Of a stretch of 58,696 bases of DNA, positions 33,445 through 42,300 are shown piece after piece; position 1 is the first letter of the stretch, and the number at the start of each line of letters is the position of its first letter. The translations under genes were made by a program, and so were the position numbers. Origin of the DNA: Aliterella atlantica CENA595 (GTDB taxonomy: Bacteria > Cyanobacteriota > Cyanobacteriia > Cyanobacteriales > Chroococcidiopsidaceae); assembly GCF_000952155.1 (NCBI RefSeq), contig NZ_JYON01000031.1, positions 1-58,696 on the forward strand. Direction: 5' to 3'. The notes beneath the pieces were generated by a model. The model did no database searches and was not told the DNA's origin. It saw only the letters and a list, made by a program, of their open reading frames with translations.

Positions 33445-33788
33445 TGCAAATCCTTCAAGACAACAACAGACCTATCAACTATTATCTTACATTCTAGAAC
33501 TCTTCCCCAAATCTCTGACAACTCCTCGCCCGCTTCCCTAATAGCATTGTTACTTGCAGTAATACCAGATATTCTCTCAGTTATGCCTTCAATCCGATTT
33601 CTAAAGCTATAAACGAAAAATAGTATGTTGCCAAGGTTAGCAGATAAGCCAATTAGTCTGGCATTGTTGGGAAAACGCTCTAAAAGTTGGATTGCTATAG
33701 CAAGTCCTTCATTTGCTTGCTCGTCAATACTATCGAGTTGTTGGTTTAACTGTTCGACAAGACTAAGAATTTCAGGGGGGATTGTCAT
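33441..33788 (-). CDS. unknown protein with helical, partly coiled-coil structure
   Basis: From ATG 33788 (MTIPPEILSLVEQLNQQLDS) the protein has 115 residues; an upstream start at 33800 adds four. It is helical, with a mildly hydrophobic middle (NARLIGLSANLGNILFFVYS) and a C-terminal segment RVLECKIIVDRSVVVLKDLQ. No family is recognised. It overlaps the following small gene by four bases, so the two products probably act together, perhaps as a complex. Confidence 0.55.
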   Translation of the reverse strand: MTIPPEILSLVEQLNQQLDSIDEQANEGLAIAIQLLERFPNNARLIGLSANLGNILFFVYSFRNRIEGITERISGITASNNAIREAGEELSEIWGRVLECKIIVDRSVVVLKDLQ

Positions 33789-33800
33789 TTTTGTAATCAA

Positions 33801-34187
33801 TAGTCATGAGTGCTTACCTGATGGTTAGTCTTCATGCAGAAGTTTTGAATAACAATTCAGAGCAAGGTGTAACTAAACTGACAAACCCAGTTATAGCAAG
33901 ATTCCTAGAGCATGATTGGTGGAACAAGCGTTGAAGATGGAAGAATTTTCGTCTAGTTATTCAACCTTTCATTTTTTTTAATCTACTTAAACCTTGGCTT
34001 AGAGTCTTTCCATTTTCACATTTATCGAGCGGGTTTTTCACACTAATGGCGTTGATGAATCGAATGCAAGGTGCTATTTTTAACATCAATGAATTGGAGC
34101 ATTTCTTATTTTCTTCGGCTTAGAGTGATGGAACGATATTAGCTGCTCCTAGATATGCAACCTGCTATTAAAATGGCAAGAGTAGTT
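33801..34187. other. 387-bp gap
   Basis: No convincing gene, repeat or hairpin was found between the small gene pair and the WD40 gene. It holds the start region of the pair and the 3' flank of the WD40 gene. Confidence 0.4.
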
Positions 34188-35324
34188 CTAATGCCTACTA
34201 AATCCTTGACCGCGCATACCTTGCGCCCAAATCAGCACTTCACCGCTTTGACCTCCAGCCGCCAGTTGTCGCCCTTGGGGATGCCAAGCTAGACAAGAAA
34301 ATCCATTAGGTGCGCCAGGAAGAATTTGGGCTAATTTCTTCGCTTTTTGCCACAAACAAACCCAACCATCCTCCGATGCTGAAGCGAGTAACAAGCTATG
34401 GGGCTGAAAGGCAAGCGCTTGTATAACTCCACTGTGCTGTTGTAATAATCTACTTTCCCAGCCTATAGACTCATCAGCCCTTTCCCATACCACAATACCT
34501 TCAACACTAGAAGCAGCTAATAGAGAAGTACCTAGCTTTTGAGGTTGCGACCAGGCAAGCTGGCGAATTTTCCCAGGAAAACCGCGCATTACCCAAGGAA
34601 AAAAATTTTGATTTGGACGATCGCTTTTTGAGGCGATTGAGTTGTGCCACTCGATAACGGCGATCGTGCGGTCCATATTTCCACAAGCAAGATACTTGCC
34701 ATCCGGCGACCAAGAAACCGCCAAACTTGCCGAAGGCACTACCACCACATGAGGATCGTCATCCCAATCTTGGGAGTTCCAGATTTTGGCTCCCTGATAA
34801 CCTGCGATCGCTAGGTACTGCCCATCAGGACTCCAATGCAAATCTAGCACAGAAGAATTATCAAAATTCAGCGTAGCAACTACCTCACCCATATCTGCAT
34901 CCCACACTTGGACATAGCGCCCTAAGCTGAAAGCTAGCTGATTGCTAACAGGATTCCAAGCCAACTTGTCTACCCAAGCAGGTGCATTTTCGATCGTGTG
35001 GAAGGGTTTACAGCGGTAAGTTCTGGTTTCCTCACGCAAACGCCAAATTTTTACCTGCCCAGCTTGACCGCCAGCAGCAAGGTACTGCCCATCTTGCGAA
35101 AAAGCTAGGCAGTCTAGCGATTGATTCTCAGCCATTTGTAAAGGCAGCAAAGACCAGTTGCTTTCTGCTGGAGCGAGATCCCGCCACAGCATTACTTCTC
35201 CGGCGGCGGAACTTATGGCTAAAACCTTACCTTGAGGCGACCAGGCGATCGCTGTTACGTAGTCTGCTAGTGTCCCCCGCCAATGCAAGTCAAATTGAGG
35301 GGAATTTGTAGTTGAGGATTTCAT
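34188..35324 (-). CDS. WD40-repeat protein of the zinc cluster
   Basis: From ATG 35324 (MKSSTTNSPQFDLHWRGTLA) the protein has 378 residues and about seven WD40 blades, a complete beta-propeller: for example IAWSPQGKVLAISSAAGEV, LAFSQDGQYLAAGGQAGQVK, LHWSPDGQYLAIAGYQGAK, LAFQPHSLLLASASEDGWV. An earlier frame start inside znuA is a coincidence of overlapping reading. There is no signal peptide. It lies 34 bases after znuA on the same strand, so it should be induced with zinc starvation. A propeller protein in this position is known from cyanobacterial Zur regulons. It may be a scaffold or zinc-protein chaperone. Confidence 0.85.
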   Translation of the reverse strand: MKSSTTNSPQFDLHWRGTLADYVTAIAWSPQGKVLAISSAAGEVMLWRDLAPAESNWSLLPLQMAENQSLDCLAFSQDGQYLAAGGQAGQVKIWRLREETRTYRCKPFHTIENAPAWVDKLAWNPVSNQLAFSLGRYVQVWDADMGEVVATLNFDNSSVLDLHWSPDGQYLAIAGYQGAKIWNSQDWDDDPHVVVVPSASLAVSWSPDGKYLACGNMDRTIAVIEWHNSIASKSDRPNQNFFPWVMRGFPGKIRQLAWSQPQKLGTSLLAASSVEGIVVWERADESIGWESRLLQQHSGVIQALAFQPHSLLLASASEDGWVCLWQKAKKLAQILPGAPNGFSCLAWHPQGRQLAAGGQSGEVLIWAQGMRGQGFSRH

Positions 35325-35358
35325 TGCTGCTCGCTTGTTAACGACTATAAAAGTAGAA

Positions 35359-36372
35359 CTACTTGGGCGCAAACGCGGTATATCGCCCTCCCAAGCCCAA
35401 GGCGATCGCTTTTGTATTGGCAATTAGCATTTTGGGGTAAGTATCGCCCTCGCTGCCTGCTACTCCCAGCCCATCAACAAATAGTTCTCGCTCGGACAGT
35501 TGCACATTCGCTTCTTTTGCTACTGTTTCAATTAGTTGGGAATTGCTGGCAACTTCCGCAAAAATGGTCGGTACTCGCTCGGCTTTAATCTCTTGAGTCA
35601 GTTGTCTTACTCTTGCAGCAGTAGGCTTTTCTTCTGTACTGAAACCTTGTAATGCCCCTGCAACTGGAATGTTGTAAGCTGCAGAGTAATATGCTAGTGC
35701 ATCGTGAGTTGTTACCAGTTTGCGCGAGTTTGATGGAATGGTGGCAATTTGAGACTTAATCCAGCTATCAATCTGGGTTAGTTCTGCGGACAGCGCTTGA
35801 GCATTTTGGGTATAGAGATTGGTATTTTCTGGTGCAGCTTGCGTCAGGTTGGCTTGCATTACTCTCACCATTTGCACCCCATTTTTGGCATCGTGCCAGA
35901 TATGCGGGTCGGGTTCTTCTGCTTGGGCTTGCTTTTCATCGCCTTCGTGGGCGTGTTCGCCCATCAGTGGTTGGGGAACAGCTACTTCACCAACTGCAAC
36001 TTTGGTGGCGGGATGAGAAGAGGCTTTAATTAGTTTGATTAAACTAGGTTCAAAGTCGTAGCCAGAGTAGAAAATAAGCTGGGCATCTTCGATCGCCTTG
36101 CGGTCTTCTGGTGTTGGCTCATAAACGTGGGGATCGATTCCCGCTTTTACTAAGCAAGTTAGATCGATTGTGGTAGCAGCAATGGTTTTGGTCATATCGC
36201 ATAGCACGCTGCTGGTTGCTACTACTTTTAGATTTGTGCTGGTAGCAGCAGTATTAGTCACATTAGTTGGGCTATTTTGATTGGTCGATGTAGATTCGCT
36301 GCAAGCGCTGAGTATACTAGCAGCGATCGCTAACAGCGTGCTACCCCAGGTTTGATGGCGCTGAATCGGCAT
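35359..36372 (-). CDS. znuA: zinc ABC transporter substrate-binding lipoprotein ZnuA
   Basis: The 337-residue protein has a lipobox SILSAC near residue 24 and a cluster A-I metal-binding fold: GIDPHVYEPTPEDRKAIEDA (first His), a His/Asp/Glu-rich loop (GEHAHEGDEKQ), PDPHIWHDAKN (second His), VTTHDALAYYSAAYN (third His) and the late FVDGLGVAG region. The charged His loop favours zinc over manganese. It diverges from znuC around a Zur-box-like site, and the WD40 gene follows it. A manganese role (MntC) is the alternative, less likely given the Zur box. Confidence 0.85.
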   Translation of the reverse strand: MPIQRHQTWGSTLLAIAASILSACSESTSTNQNSPTNVTNTAATSTNLKVVATSSVLCDMTKTIAATTIDLTCLVKAGIDPHVYEPTPEDRKAIEDAQLIFYSGYDFEPSLIKLIKASSHPATKVAVGEVAVPQPLMGEHAHEGDEKQAQAEEPDPHIWHDAKNGVQMVRVMQANLTQAAPENTNLYTQNAQALSAELTQIDSWIKSQIATIPSNSRKLVTTHDALAYYSAAYNIPVAGALQGFSTEEKPTAARVRQLTQEIKAERVPTIFAEVASNSQLIETVAKEANVQLSERELFVDGLGVAGSEGDTYPKMLIANTKAIALGLGGRYTAFAPK

Positions 36373-36411
36373 AATGCATTGTCACTTCTGAATCGTCTTC
36401 TCAGTATATAA

Positions 36412-36426
36412 TGATAATCATTCTTA
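36412..36426. promoter_or_regulatory. Zur box in the znuA-znuC divergent promoter
   Basis: TGATAATCATTCTTA matches the 7-1-7 inverted repeat TGATAATNATTATCA used by cyanobacterial Zur, with two mismatches in the second half. It lies between the two divergent starts (39 bases from znuA, 12 from znuC), where Zur binding would block both promoters when zinc is sufficient. Confidence 0.7.
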
Positions 36427-36438
36427 TTTTAGGTATTC

Positions 36439-37182
36439 ATGTTAGAGGTTCGGCAGCTTGCTGTCAATTATCGGGGCGTACGTGGACTTAATCCGGTAAG
36501 TTTTGCAGTAGAGCCAGGTCAACTGGTGGGCATCATTGGACCGAATGGAGCAGGCAAAAGTACGCTATTAAAAGCATTATTAGGCTTAGTTCCTGCGGGT
36601 GGTGTTGTTAACTATTGCACCTGTCCGCTACACCAACAGTTAGCAAAAGTGGCATATATTCCGCAGCGATCGCAAATTGATTGGGATTACCCCATCACCG
36701 TTTGGAACGTTGTGATGATGGCGCAAATTCGTCAGCTAGGATGGTTCCGCAGACCCAATAGAGCGACCAAAGAAACTGTGGAAACGGCATTGAAACGAGT
36801 AAAAATGCTAAATCTTCACCATCGCCGCATTGGCGAACTTTCTGGCGGACAGCAGCAGCGGGTGTTTTTAGCGCGGGCTTTGGCTCAACAGGCGGATCTG
36901 TTTTTGTTTGACGAACCATTTACAGGTGTGGATAAGAAAACCGAAGCCGTGATGCTAGAAGTTTTTGCCCAATTGCGATCGCTTGGTAAAATTTTGATTC
37001 TTAGTACCCATGAATGGGGACAGTCGCTCAGCCAACTCGATCGATTGCTGTTGCTCAATCAATCTTTGATTGCCGAAGGTTCGCCACAACAAGTAATGAC
37101 TCCTGAAAATCTGCATCAAGCTTATGGCAGCTACTTGGGAAATTCTTGGCATCAAAAGATAGAAACGTCTTTTTTCTGCTAA
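36439..37182 (+). CDS. znuC: zinc ABC transporter ATP-binding protein ZnuC
   Basis: A 247-residue ABC ATPase: Walker A GPNGAGKST, Q-loop YIPQRSQIDWDYPITV (the DWDYP sequence is typical of metal transporters of this group), signature LSGGQQQRVFLARAL, Walker B LFLFDEPFTGVD and H-loop LSTHEWGQS. It energises ZnuB. Transcribed divergently from znuA and followed after 30 bases by znuB. Confidence 0.9.
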   Translation: MLEVRQLAVNYRGVRGLNPVSFAVEPGQLVGIIGPNGAGKSTLLKALLGLVPAGGVVNYCTCPLHQQLAKVAYIPQRSQIDWDYPITVWNVVMMAQIRQLGWFRRPNRATKETVETALKRVKMLNLHHRRIGELSGGQQQRVFLARALAQQADLFLFDEPFTGVDKKTEAVMLEVFAQLRSLGKILILSTHEWGQSLSQLDRLLLLNQSLIAEGSPQQVMTPENLHQAYGSYLGNSWHQKIETSFFC

Positions 37183-37212
37183 ACCATCTACTTATTTATT
37201 CCCTTACTGCTC

Positions 37213-38097
37213 GTGTTTAACCTGCTAATAGAACCTCTTAATTACGAATTCATGCGTAACGCGATCGCTATTGGCGCGATCGTCGGCATTCTCTGTCCAG
37301 TAGTCGGCAGTTATCTGATTGTGCAGCGGATGGCAATGCTCGGCGATGTCATCGCCCACTGCGTTCTCCCAGGGTTATCAATTTCATTCTTTTTGGGTAT
37401 TGATATTCTTGTAGGTGCGTTTGGGTCTGGCATTTTAGGAGCGTTTCTGATTGCTTGGATTCGTTCCCAAACACGGGTCAAAGTTGATGCAGCGATGGCA
37501 CTGACATTTTCTACTTTTTTTGCGTTGGGAGTCACGCTAATTACTGTACTGAAAAATAAACTCGATCTCGATAGCTTCTTGTTTGGCGATATTTTAGGAG
37601 TAGCACCCCATGATATTTACAGAGCGTTGGCGATCGCCGTTTTGATTTTGCTTGCGATCCAACTGTTCTACAAAGAATTATTGTTTTACACCTTTGATAA
37701 AACTGGCGCTCAGGCGGTTGGCTTACCTACTAACACAATTTACTTTGGTTTCATGGCAGCTATTACTCTTACAATTATCGCTAGTATGCAAGCAGTGGGA
37801 GTAATTCTGGTAATTTCTTTACTGGTTGGTCCTGCTTTGACTGCCTATTTGTTAGTCAAAGAACTGCATCAGATGATGATTGTAGGAGCGATTTTAGGCG
37901 CAATCTCTAGTATTTGTGGTGTCTACCTGAGTTATTACTGGAACTTGCCTTCGGGTCCGGCGATCGTCTTGCTGTCATCTAGTTTATTTTTACTAGCACT
38001 ACTATTTAGCCCATCTCAAGGAATTTTAACTCGACCGAACCCAAGGGGAAGTACCGCAACTATGCGCCGTCTAGGTCTACTCAAACGCCGCGAATAG
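37213..38097 (+). CDS. znuB: zinc ABC transporter permease ZnuB
   Basis: A 294-residue membrane protein of the ABC-3 family with about eight transmembrane helices. Typical stretches are LIVQRMAMLGDVIAHCVLPG, LDSFLFGDILGV, SMQAVGVILVISLLVGPA. GTG at 37213 is the likely start. It pairs with ZnuC, and ZnuA supplies zinc. It converges with the COG0523 GTPase gene; 39 bases separate them. Confidence 0.9.
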   Translation: MFNLLIEPLNYEFMRNAIAIGAIVGILCPVVGSYLIVQRMAMLGDVIAHCVLPGLSISFFLGIDILVGAFGSGILGAFLIAWIRSQTRVKVDAAMALTFSTFFALGVTLITVLKNKLDLDSFLFGDILGVAPHDIYRALAIAVLILLAIQLFYKELLFYTFDKTGAQAVGLPTNTIYFGFMAAITLTIIASMQAVGVILVISLLVGPALTAYLLVKELHQMMIVGAILGAISSICGVYLSYYWNLPSGPAIVLLSSSLFLLALLFSPSQGILTRPNPRGSTATMRRLGLLKRRE

Positions 38098-38136
38098 CTC
38101 TACACGCAGGAAGCACCGCCAATTCAAAGCCTTGTT

Positions 38137-39108
38137 TTACACTAGACACGCTTGAAAGTCCTCTTTTAGTTGCGCCTCGTTCAAGTTACGCCCGATGAAT
38201 ACCAATTCATTTTTGCGGACTTCATTAGGCTTCCAGGCGCGATCGCGTTTGCCGTCAAACAGCATATGTACTCCTTGAAATACAAAGCGATGGTCTTCGC
38301 CTGCAATATTGACAATGCCTTTCATGCGAAAGATATCTGTTCCTTGAGTTTGTAACAAATAGCTAATCCAATCGTTTAACTTTTGCATATCTAATCTGCC
38401 TGATGCTACCAAAGCCACAGAAGCAACGCTTTCATCATGCTCGTGTGCCGTTTCATGCAAAAATTGCGGATCGATTTCTAAAGCGCGGTTGAGATCGAAC
38501 GCTCCTACCCCTAAGAGGGCATCCATTTCTAGCTCGGCGTTGCGGGTACGGTAGATTTTGGCTAGAGCATTCATGCCTTTAATCCTTTGTTCTAGTTCTT
38601 CTAGCACGTCATTTGTTACTAAGTCTGTTTTATTGAGCAAAATTACATCCGCAAACGCAATTTGCTCCTGCGCTTCGCTACTTTCCCAATGCGACCAAAT
38701 GTGTTTGGCATCAACTACCGTCACTACTGCATCTAGAGCTAATTGACCCTGCATATCTTCATCCACAAAGAAAGTTTGAATTACTGGTGCGGGGTCAGCA
38801 AGTCCTGTTGTTTCAATTACTAAATGGTCAAATTTATCCCGCCGCCGCATCAAATTGCCAATAATCCGAATCAGATCGCCTCTGACTGTGCAGCAAATAC
38901 AGCCATTGTTCATCTCAAATATTTCTTCGTCTGCATCGATAACTAATTGGTTATCGATTCCCACTTCTCCAAACTCATTGACAATCACAGCTACCTTTAA
39001 GCCATGTTCGTGAGTCAAGATGCGATTGAGTAAGGTTGTTTTCCCTGCTCCCAAATAGCCAGTAAGCACTGTTACAGGCACTATATCGATTGTCTCGTTA
39101 GCGACCAT
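38137..39108 (-). CDS. COG0523 (CobW/ZNG1-type) metallochaperone GTPase
   Basis: The 323-residue protein has Walker A TGYLGAGKTTLLNRIL, the CxCC metal site NNGCICCTVRGDL, Walker B-like VIETTGLADPAPV, the GTP motif LLNKTDLV and the C-terminal CobW domain (MKGIVNIAGEDHRFVFQGVH). A short His/Asp/Glu stretch (HETAHEHDESV) near residue 220 can bind metal. Proteins of this group deliver zinc to client enzymes during starvation. A Zur-box-like site 26 bases upstream supports a zinc role rather than a cobalamin one. Confidence 0.88.
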   Translation of the reverse strand: MVANETIDIVPVTVLTGYLGAGKTTLLNRILTHEHGLKVAVIVNEFGEVGIDNQLVIDADEEIFEMNNGCICCTVRGDLIRIIGNLMRRRDKFDHLVIETTGLADPAPVIQTFFVDEDMQGQLALDAVVTVVDAKHIWSHWESSEAQEQIAFADVILLNKTDLVTNDVLEELEQRIKGMNALAKIYRTRNAELEMDALLGVGAFDLNRALEIDPQFLHETAHEHDESVASVALVASGRLDMQKLNDWISYLLQTQGTDIFRMKGIVNIAGEDHRFVFQGVHMLFDGKRDRAWKPNEVRKNELVFIGRNLNEAQLKEDFQACLV

Positions 39109-39133
39109 ACTACGAATACCTCTTTTTAGAGAA

Positions 39134-39148
39134 TGATAATCACTCTCA
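39134..39148 (-). promoter_or_regulatory. Zur-like box upstream of the COG0523 gene
   Basis: TGATAATCACTCTCA keeps the first half-site exactly and an imperfect second half of TGATAATNATTATCA. It is 26 bases before the start of the GTPase gene. Together with the box at 36412 it suggests both zinc units share Zur control. Confidence 0.6.
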
Positions 39149-39356
39149 AAATATCATAGAGAATTTTAGTCACACATAGACTAAAAACACAGCAACAGTA
39201 TTATTAATGCAAAAAGCCAAATATTGATTGCGCCTATTTTGCTGGAAAAAGGCTAATAGAGGCAAATTAATAGTGAGATCGTTTACTAATTTGGGCAACC
39301 TAGCAAATAAAGATTTTATTTGCTCCCACTGGTAAAAGCGGTGGATAAGGCTGAAG

Positions 39357-42300
39357 ATGACACTATTACCAGACAACGAAGCGCAAAGAATAGAGGCACT
39401 CTTGCAGTATAAAATCCTGGATACTCCAGCAGAGGCAGCCTTTGACGACCTTACCCAATTAGCTTCTTATATTTGCGGCACTCCTGTTGCTTTAATTAAT
39501 TTAGTCGATCGCGATCGCTTGTGGATTAAATCCAATACTGGTTTGGGATCGCTCAACGAAGTACCCCGCGATATTGCTTTTTGCGCTCATACAATTTTGC
39601 AACCCGACGTTTTGATGGTTCCCAATACTGCCACTGACGATCGCTTTGCAACTAATCCTTTAGTAACTTCCGACCCAAAATTTCGATTTTATACAGGTGT
39701 GCCGCTGCACAACCCTGAAGGACACGCATTAGGAACGCTTTGTACTCTTGATTACATACCGCGAGAACTTACTCCCGAACAATTAGAAGCATTGCGATTA
39801 ATTGGTCGTCAAGTCGTCAAGCAACTAGAAATGCGGCGCAATTTAGCTAATCTGACCCTTGTTACTGCAAGCGAACGTAAGACAGAGAAGACGCGCCAGC
39901 AGTTTTTCAAAAAGATTGCTGGCGGCTTTTGTATCACATCGTTGATATTACTAGCTGTGAGCTTAGTTTCATATCGCAGCATAACGAAATTAATTGACAT
40001 CAACCAGCAAGTCCAAACCAGCGAAGAGAAAATCAACGCCTTAGAAGAAGTCCTTTCCCAGCTAAAAGATGCTGAAACAGGGCAGCGCGGCTACTTAATT
40101 ACCGCAGATGGTAATTATTTAGCACCTTACTCCTCAGCAAGTCTTGAGGTTAATCAAGAACTTCAAATTATCAGAAATTTAACTGCAAATAACCCCAAAC
40201 AGCAGCAACAGTTAAACCTACTCGAACCTTTAGTCGCGCAAAAATTAGCCGAACTGAAAACAACAATCGATTTGCGACGGGAACAAGGACTTGAAGCTGC
40301 ATTGCAAGTTGTGAAGACAAACCAAGGCAAGCAACTGATGGATGATATCCGTCAAATTATTGCCCAGATGAAACAACAGGAGAAAGCTTTGCTCGCGCAG
40401 CATTCAGCAGCAGCAAGGGCAAGTGCGAGAAATACAATTTTGGTGCTGGCGATCGCTCTGCTATTAGTTCTGACGCTGCTAGCAGCATTATATTACCTGA
40501 TATATAGCGAATTTACCGAGCGCAAACAGATAGAAATAGCGCTAAAAAAAGAACGCAACTTTATTTCCGCCATTATCGATACGGCAAGTGCTTTAGTTGT
40601 GGTGCTAGATGCTCAAGGCAAAATTGTTCGCTTCAACTCATCTTGCGAACAAACAACAGGATACTCTTTCGATGAAGTTAGAGATAGGTATTTTTGGGAT
40701 CTCTTTTTGATTGGCGAAGAACTAGAAGCGGTTAAAAATCTCTTTACCCAACTTTCCCAAACAAAGTTTCCTAACGAACACGAAAACTACTGGCGCACAA
40801 AAGATGGCAATCGTCGGCGCATTGCTTGGTCTAACAGCGCTTTATTTAACAACCAAGGTGAAGTTGAATATATTATTAGCACTGGCATTGACATCAGCGA
40901 ACGCAAACGCGCCGAACAACGTTTATTGGTACAACACGCTGTCACGCGCATCCTAGCTGAATCAGATACTTTAGGCATTGTCACCCCAAAAATTTTGCAA
41001 GCAATTTGCCAAAATCTAGAGTGGGAATTAGGCGAATTGTGGAGTGTGGAAGCGCAAGCAAATGTACTGCAATGCCTAAAAACTTGGCACTTACCATCTA
41101 TAGACATAACAAACTTTGGGCAAGTTACACAAGCGATCGCTTTTGCGCCTGGTGTGGGACTTCCTGGAAGAGTTTGGGCTAGTATTCAACCTGTATGGAT
41201 TAGCGATTTAAGCTGCGATGCCAACTTCCACAGAACTAAAGTTGCCCTAGAATCTGGATTGCACTCGGCTTTTGGGTTTCCCATCCATAGCGGTAGCGAC
41301 TTTTTGGGAGCGATGGTATTCTTTAGCCGTAAAAGCCAGCAACCAGATCCCGAATTGCTGGAAATGATGGCAGCAATTGGCAGCCAAATCGGTCAGTTTA
41401 TGAAGCGCAAGCAAGCAGAAGTTGCCTTGCAACATACAACGACTCTGCAACGGGCAATTTTAGATAGTGCCAATTATGCGATCGTATCTACTGAATTAGA
41501 TGGCACGATTACCACCTTCAACGCCGCCGCACAAAAGGCATTAGGCTATAGTTCTCAAAAAGTAATCGGCAAGACAACTCCAGCTATTTTCCACGATTGG
41601 AGTGAAGTAGAGCAACGAGCAGAAGAATTGTCACAAGAGCTAGGGATTACTATTGAGCCTGGATTTGAGGTGTTGGTTGCTAAAGCACGTCATGGAGAGA
41701 TAGAGGAAAGAGAATGGTCTTTTATCCGCCAAGATGGTAGTAAGTTTCCGGTAATGCTGTCGGTAACGGCTTTGCGCGATAGTAACGATAATATTACTGG
41801 CTTTATTGCCATTGCCAGCGACATTACCCAGCGCAAACAAGCGCTCCTTGCCCTGCAAAGCAGCGAAGAACGTTTCCAAACGTTTATGAATAATAGTCCT
41901 GTCATTGCCTTTATTAAGGACGAAGAGGGACGCTATGTTTACGTCAACGAGCCTTTAGAATCTGCGTTTAATATTAGTTCGGCAGATTTGTTAGGTAAGA
42001 CTGATTTCGATTGGTTGCCACTAAAGGTTGCAAACCAAGTGCGGCATAACGATCTTACTGTCTTCTCTACAGAGAAAACTTGCCAAGCAATTGAAAGCGT
42101 AACTCTAGCTGATGGCTGTCTGCACCATTGGTTAGTTCTGAAGTTTCTCATTAAAGATAGTAGCGATCGCCCTATGCTCGGAGGTGTGGGCATTGATATC
42201 ACCGAACGCAAGCAAGCAGAAGAAGCGCTCAACTTGCAAAATTTGCGCTCGCAACTATTTACCGAAATTACGCTCAAATTGCGTCAATCGTTGCAAGTAG

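Noticed and set aside
34188..35423. WD40 protein start at 35423
   Set aside because: This would overlap znuA by 65 bases and adds residues unlike the family; ATG 35324 fits better.
36439..38097. Manganese (Mnt) rather than zinc transporter
   Set aside because: The Zur-like box, the charged His loop in the binding protein and the nearby COG0523 GTPase all favour zinc, though metal specificity is not proven.
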